A stretch of 64,000 bases of DNA from Caulobacter sp. UNC358MFTsu5.1. GTDB lineage: Bacteria; Pseudomonadota; Alphaproteobacteria; Caulobacterales; Caulobacteraceae. The stretch covers positions 1 through 64,000 of the forward strand of contig NZ_JONW01000010.1 in assembly GCF_000712075.1 (NCBI RefSeq). The letters run 5' to 3'. The notes under the pieces were generated by a model. The model was not told the DNA's origin, made no database searches, and worked only from the letters and a program-made list of their open reading frames with translations. Both the position numbers and the translations under genes were made by a program. Positions 60,759 to 64,000 of this stretch are shown here, piece after piece; position 1 is the stretch's first letter; every line of letters starts with the position of its first letter.

Positions 60759-61490
60759 CTATAGCCCGGCGTTTTCGGGGGCGCAAGGGGCCAAAAGCGC
60801 GATGCAGGCCGAAGAGACGTCGGAGAAGGCGTCTATCAACAGATCTCCGCCCAGGGTCTCGACCGGCGCCTCGGTGTAGCCGAACGTCACGAGCAGGGCG
60901 GGGACCTTGGCGGCCTTGGCGGCCAGGGCGTCGTTGATGCTGTCGCCGACCATCACGGCGCGGGTCGGATCGCCGCTGACCGCCGCGATCGTCGCCAGCA
61001 CGTGGCGCGGGTCGGGCTTGGCGGCCGGGGCGCTGTCGGCGCCGACCACGGCGTCGAAATACTGGGTCAGGTCCAGGGCGTCGAGCAGGGCCACCGACAG
61101 GTGGGTCAGCTTGTTGGTGCAGACCGCCAGCTTGGCGCCGGCCGCGCGCAGGGCGACCAGGGTGTCGACCACGCCGGGGAAGGGCGTGCTCTCGTGGGCG
61201 ATGCGGCCCAGATAGAGGGCGATGAAGCGCTCGACCAGCTTGGGGGCCTGATCTGCGTCGAGCGGCGCGCCGGCGGCGGCGAAGCCGCGCTCCAGCAGGG
61301 CCTTGGCCCCACGGCCGACCATCTTGCGCACGTCGTCGAACGGCAGGGGCGGCAGGCCCTCCTCGCCGAGGATGATGTTCAGCGAGGCCACCAGGTCCGG
61401 CGCGGTGTCGACCAGGGTGCCGTCGAGGTCGAAGGCGATGGTCGCGCCGTTCAGGAGGTCGGTCGTCAGAATGTCGTTCTGGGCATGCAT
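60759..61490 (-). CDS. gph: Phosphoglycolate phosphatase (HAD family)
   Basis: 243 residues. HAD motifs: IAFDLDGTLVDTAPDL (motif I, both Asp), VCTNK (motif II), and KPDPRHVLATI with MVGDSINDALAAKAA (motifs III/IV). The cap-region VGRGAKALLERGF is typical of Gph. It dephosphorylates 2-phosphoglycolate arising from DNA 3'-end repair or photorespiration-like side reactions. Divergent from glmU, with 69 bases between the two starts. Confidence 0.92.
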   Translation of the reverse strand: MHAQNDILTTDLLNGATIAFDLDGTLVDTAPDLVASLNIILGEEGLPPLPFDDVRKMVGRGAKALLERGFAAAGAPLDADQAPKLVERFIALYLGRIAHESTPFPGVVDTLVALRAAGAKLAVCTNKLTHLSVALLDALDLTQYFDAVVGADSAPAAKPDPRHVLATIAAVSGDPTRAVMVGDSINDALAAKAAKVPALLVTFGYTEAPVETLGGDLLIDAFSDVSSACIALLAPCAPENAGL

Positions 61491-61559
61491 GGCTCTGGCC
61501 TTTCGGCTAAACGCGCGGCTAATGCAACTTTGGTCCGTGCTTCGGGAGTCGCTTCGCCC

Positions 61560-62954
61560 ATGACCAACCCCGCTTCTTCACCGGCGCGTCCCCGCGCCGC
61601 CGTCATCCTGGCCGCCGGCCAGGGCACGCGGATGAAGTCGCCCACGCCCAAGGTCCTGCACCGGATCGGCGGGCGGACCCTGCTGGACCACGCCATCGAC
61701 ACCGCCCAGGCCCTGAACTGCGAGCGCATCGTCGTGGTGGTCGGGGCCCACAGCCCGCAGGTCGGCGAGCACGCCAGGAAGCGCCTGGGCGAGGCCGCCA
61801 CGGTCCTGCAGGACCCGCCGCAAGGCACCGGCCACGCCGTGCTGGCCGCCCGCGAGGCCCTGGCCGACTTCGACGGCGACGTGGTGGTGACCTTCGCCGA
61901 CTGCCCCCTGCTGAGCGCCCCCGTCATCCAGCCCCTGTTCGATCTGCGCGCGAAGGGCGCGGACGTGGCGGTGCTGGGCTTCGAGGCCGCCCATCCCGGC
62001 GCCTACGGCCGGCTGATCCTGGCCCCCGGCCACGTGCTGCTGCGCATCGTCGAGGCCAAGGACGCCGACGACACCGTCAAGCAGGTCAAGCACTGCAATT
62101 CCGGCGTCCTGGCCGCCGACCGCGCCGTGCTGTTCGACCTGCTGGCCAATGTGGGCAACGACAACGCCAACAAGGAATACTACCTGACCGACGTGGTCGG
62201 CCTGGCGCATGACCGTTCGCTGTCGACCCGCGCCGCCTTCGCGCCGGAAGCCTCGGTGCAGGGGGTCAATTCCCAGGCCGAGCTGGCCGCCGCCGAGGCG
62301 GTCTGGCAGGCCGCCCGCCGCAACGCCTTCCTGGTCGAGGGCGTGACCATGCCCGCGCCGGAGACGGTCCATCTGTCGTGGGACACCAAGCTGGCGGCCG
62401 GCGTCACGGTGGAGCAGTTCGTGGTGTTCGGCCCCGGCGTCAGCGTCGCCTCGGGCGCGGTGATCAAGGCCTTCAGCCACCTGGAGGGCGCGGCCGTCGG
62501 CGAGGGGGCCCTGATCGGTCCCTACGCCCGCCTGCGTCCGGGGGCCGAGATCGGTCCGGACGCCCACATCGGCAACTTCGTCGAGGTCAAGAAGGTCAAG
62601 GTCGGGGCCGGCGCCAAGGCCAACCACCTGTCCTATCTGGGCGACGGCTCGATTGGCCCAAAAGCCAATATCGGGGCCGGCACGATCTTCTGTAACTACG
62701 ACGGCTTCGACAAGTTCGAGACCCATGTCGGGGCCGGCGCCTTCATCGGCTCAAACAGCGCCCTGGTGGCGCCGGTGCGGGTGGGCGACGGGGCGATGAC
62801 CGGCTCGGGCTCGGTCATCACCAAGGACGTCGAGGACGGGGCGCTGGCCCTGAGCCGCGCGCCGCAAAGCGACAAGACGGGCTGGGCGACCAAGTTCCGG
62901 GACATGAAGGCCGCCCAAAAAGCCAAGACGCAGGCGAAGAAGGACAGCAAATGA
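61560..62954 (+). CDS. glmU: Bifunctional N-acetylglucosamine-1-phosphate uridyltransferase / glucosamine-1-phosphate acetyltransferase
   Basis: 464 residues; CGGGAG precedes ATG 61560. The N-terminal uridyltransferase domain has AAVILAAGQGTRMKSPTPKVLH, DPPQGTGHAVLAA, TFADCPLL and NSGVLAADRA. The C-terminal left-handed beta-helix acetyltransferase has RLRPGAEIGPDAHIGNFVEVKK, ANHLSYLGDGSIGPKANIGAG and GSNSALVAPVRVGDGAM. It makes UDP-GlcNAc for peptidoglycan and lipopolysaccharide. The stop overlaps the rpiA start (ATGA). Confidence 0.97.
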   Translation: MTNPASSPARPRAAVILAAGQGTRMKSPTPKVLHRIGGRTLLDHAIDTAQALNCERIVVVVGAHSPQVGEHARKRLGEAATVLQDPPQGTGHAVLAAREALADFDGDVVVTFADCPLLSAPVIQPLFDLRAKGADVAVLGFEAAHPGAYGRLILAPGHVLLRIVEAKDADDTVKQVKHCNSGVLAADRAVLFDLLANVGNDNANKEYYLTDVVGLAHDRSLSTRAAFAPEASVQGVNSQAELAAAEAVWQAARRNAFLVEGVTMPAPETVHLSWDTKLAAGVTVEQFVVFGPGVSVASGAVIKAFSHLEGAAVGEGALIGPYARLRPGAEIGPDAHIGNFVEVKKVKVGAGAKANHLSYLGDGSIGPKANIGAGTIFCNYDGFDKFETHVGAGAFIGSNSALVAPVRVGDGAMTGSGSVITKDVEDGALALSRAPQSDKTGWATKFRDMKAAQKAKTQAKKDSK

Positions 62955-63631
62955 GCGCCGACGATCAGAAGCGGATTTCGGGCGAGGCCGCGGCCCAGCT
63001 GGTCGAACCCGGCATGGTGGTGGGCCTGGGCACCGGCTCGACGGCCGCCTGGTTCGTCAAGGCCCTGGCCGCGCGCAAGCTGGACATCCGGGGCGTGCCG
63101 ACCTCCGAGGCCACCGCCAACCTGGCCCGCGACCTGGGCATCCCGCTGACGGCCCTGGACGACGTGAAGTCCATCGACCTGACCGTGGACGGCGCCGACG
63201 AGGTCGGGCCCGGCCTGTCGCTGATCAAGGGCGGCGGCGCGGCCCTGCTGCGCGAGAAGCTGGTCTGGGAGGCGTCCAAGCGCTGCGTGGTCATCGCCGA
63301 CGCCGCCAAGAAGGTCGACCACCTGGGCAAGTTCCCGCTGCCGATCGAGGTCGTGCGCTTCGGCCACGTCCATACCGGCCACCGCCTGGCCGACATCGCC
63401 GCCGAGTTCGACCTCCTGCCGCCGCGCCTGCGCATGGCCGAACGGGGCGTGGTGGTCACCGACGGCGGCAACGTGATCTACGACCTGCCGTCCGGCGTGA
63501 TCGCCGAACCGGCCGCCCTGGCCGCCGCCCTGAAGACCGTGACCGGCGTCGTCGACCACGGCCTGTTCCTGGACCTGGCCGACGAAGCGCTGCTGGGAAC
63601 CGACCAGGGGGTGGTCAAGCTGGTCCCCTAG
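62951..63631 (+). CDS. rpiA: Ribose-5-phosphate isomerase A
   Basis: 226 residues. Family motifs: MVVGLGTGSTAAWFVKAL, PTSEATANLA, DLTVDGADEVGPGLSLIKGGGAALLREK and VVTDGGNVIYDL. Interconverts ribose 5-phosphate and ribulose 5-phosphate in the pentose phosphate pathway. It overlaps glmU by 4 bases and is followed by the glutathione reductase-like gene. Confidence 0.97.
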   Translation: MSADDQKRISGEAAAQLVEPGMVVGLGTGSTAAWFVKALAARKLDIRGVPTSEATANLARDLGIPLTALDDVKSIDLTVDGADEVGPGLSLIKGGGAALLREKLVWEASKRCVVIADAAKKVDHLGKFPLPIEVVRFGHVHTGHRLADIAAEFDLLPPRLRMAERGVVVTDGGNVIYDLPSGVIAEPAALAAALKTVTGVVDHGLFLDLADEALLGTDQGVVKLVP

Positions 63632-63700
63632 ACCCATATCCGCCCTCTTTCGGGCTCATGGCCGAGCCGAGCCCGCCTCAAGTGATTCCGGAGCGCCGCG

Positions 63701-64000
63701 ATGGCTGAGTACGACTTCGACCTCTTCGTCATCGGCGCCGGCTCCGGCGGCGTGCGCGCCGCGCGCCTGGCCGCCATGAGCGGCGCCAAGGTGGCCGTGG
63801 CCGAGGAATACCGGGTGGGCGGCACCTGCGTGATCCGCGGCTGCGTGCCCAAGAAGTTCATGGTCTACGCCAGCGAGGTGAAGGCCCAGCTGAAGACGGC
63901 CAAGGGCTACGGCTGGACGATCGGCGAGGCCAGCTTCGACTGGAAGGGCTTCCTGCACGACAAGGACGTCGAGATCGCCCGCCTGTCGGGCATCTACGTC
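63701..64000 (+). CDS. gor: Glutathione-disulfide reductase (N-terminal part)
   Basis: First 100 residues of a gene running off the right edge. The FAD-binding FDLFVIGAGSGGVRAARLAA is followed by GGTCVIRGCVPKKFMVYAS, where the two cysteines form the redox disulfide; the VIRGCVPKK wording is typical of glutathione reductase rather than dihydrolipoamide dehydrogenase. GGAG lies 8 bases before ATG 63701. The glmU-rpiA-gor order supports the call. Confidence 0.9.
   Translation, partial: MAEYDFDLFVIGAGSGGVRAARLAAMSGAKVAVAEEYRVGGTCVIRGCVPKKFMVYASEVKAQLKTAKGYGWTIGEASFDWKGFLHDKDVEIARLSGIYV

Noticed and set aside
1..64000. Prophage, IS element, integron or CRISPR content
   Set aside because: No transposase, integrase, phage structural gene or regularly spaced direct-repeat array was found on either strand.

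Overview
The window is about 64 kb of very GC-rich DNA with dense genes, many GTG/TTG starts and many TonB-dependent receptors (four here). It also carries LacI/IclR/GntR/FecI-type regulators and a glmU-rpiA-gor housekeeping block. This points to a Caulobacter-like alphaproteobacterium that feeds on plant polysaccharides. That assignment is inferred from gene content and style; no rRNA or other marker settles it. I see no phage, IS transposase, CRISPR array or plasmid functions.

Layout. (1) 0-2.2 kb: the end of an alpha/beta hydrolase, an orphan LuxR-type HTH protein, a GntR/FadR-type regulator and a gluconokinase. (2) 2.3-14.2 kb: two tandem ~1000-aa secreted proteins that join GH55-like twin beta-helices to a gluconolactonase-like propeller, then a TonB receptor, a LacI regulator and an organic-acid-type MFS carrier. 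With gntK next door this reads as a locus for a beta-glucan or an aldonate-ended (oxidised) glucan. (3) 14.2-16.8 kb: a divergent LacI regulator and sugar-type MFS carrier. (4) 16.8-21.3 kb: mixed genes (SpoU methyltransferase, secreted esterase, small secreted protein, WYL regulator, GST-like protein, small conserved protein) with two dispersed inverted-repeat elements.

(5) 21.4-52 kb is a pectin/rhamnogalacturonan-I utilisation island. The minus-strand half runs GH28 - TonB receptor - GH43 - six-hairpin glycosidase - uxaC - rhaT. A divergent LacI regulator follows, behind a striking phased operator array. Next comes a FecI-FecR-STN receptor signalling set. The plus-strand half runs TonB receptor - terminator - CE12 acetylesterase - GH95 - pectin methylesterase - GH2 - PL1 pectate lyase. 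Together these would take up RG-I/pectin fragments, remove acetyl and methyl groups and side sugars, cut the backbone, and import rhamnose (RhaT) and isomerise galacturonate (UxaC). (6) 52-58 kb: a soluble double-PAS hybrid histidine kinase, an OmpA-like protein and a second GH2 enzyme. (7) 57.6-64 kb: a TetR/dehydrogenase pair, a lipoprotein, tRNA-Val(CAC), gph, glmU, rpiA and the start of a glutathione-reductase gene.

The most unusual content is regulatory. Four LacI-type 14-mers sit at 22/21/21-bp steps in one intergenic region. A 22-bp perfect palindrome with the same core lies inside a receptor signal-peptide coding sequence. A 15-mer operator is shared by two promoters of the glucan locus. 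An intrinsic terminator sits immediately before the pectin enzyme operon.
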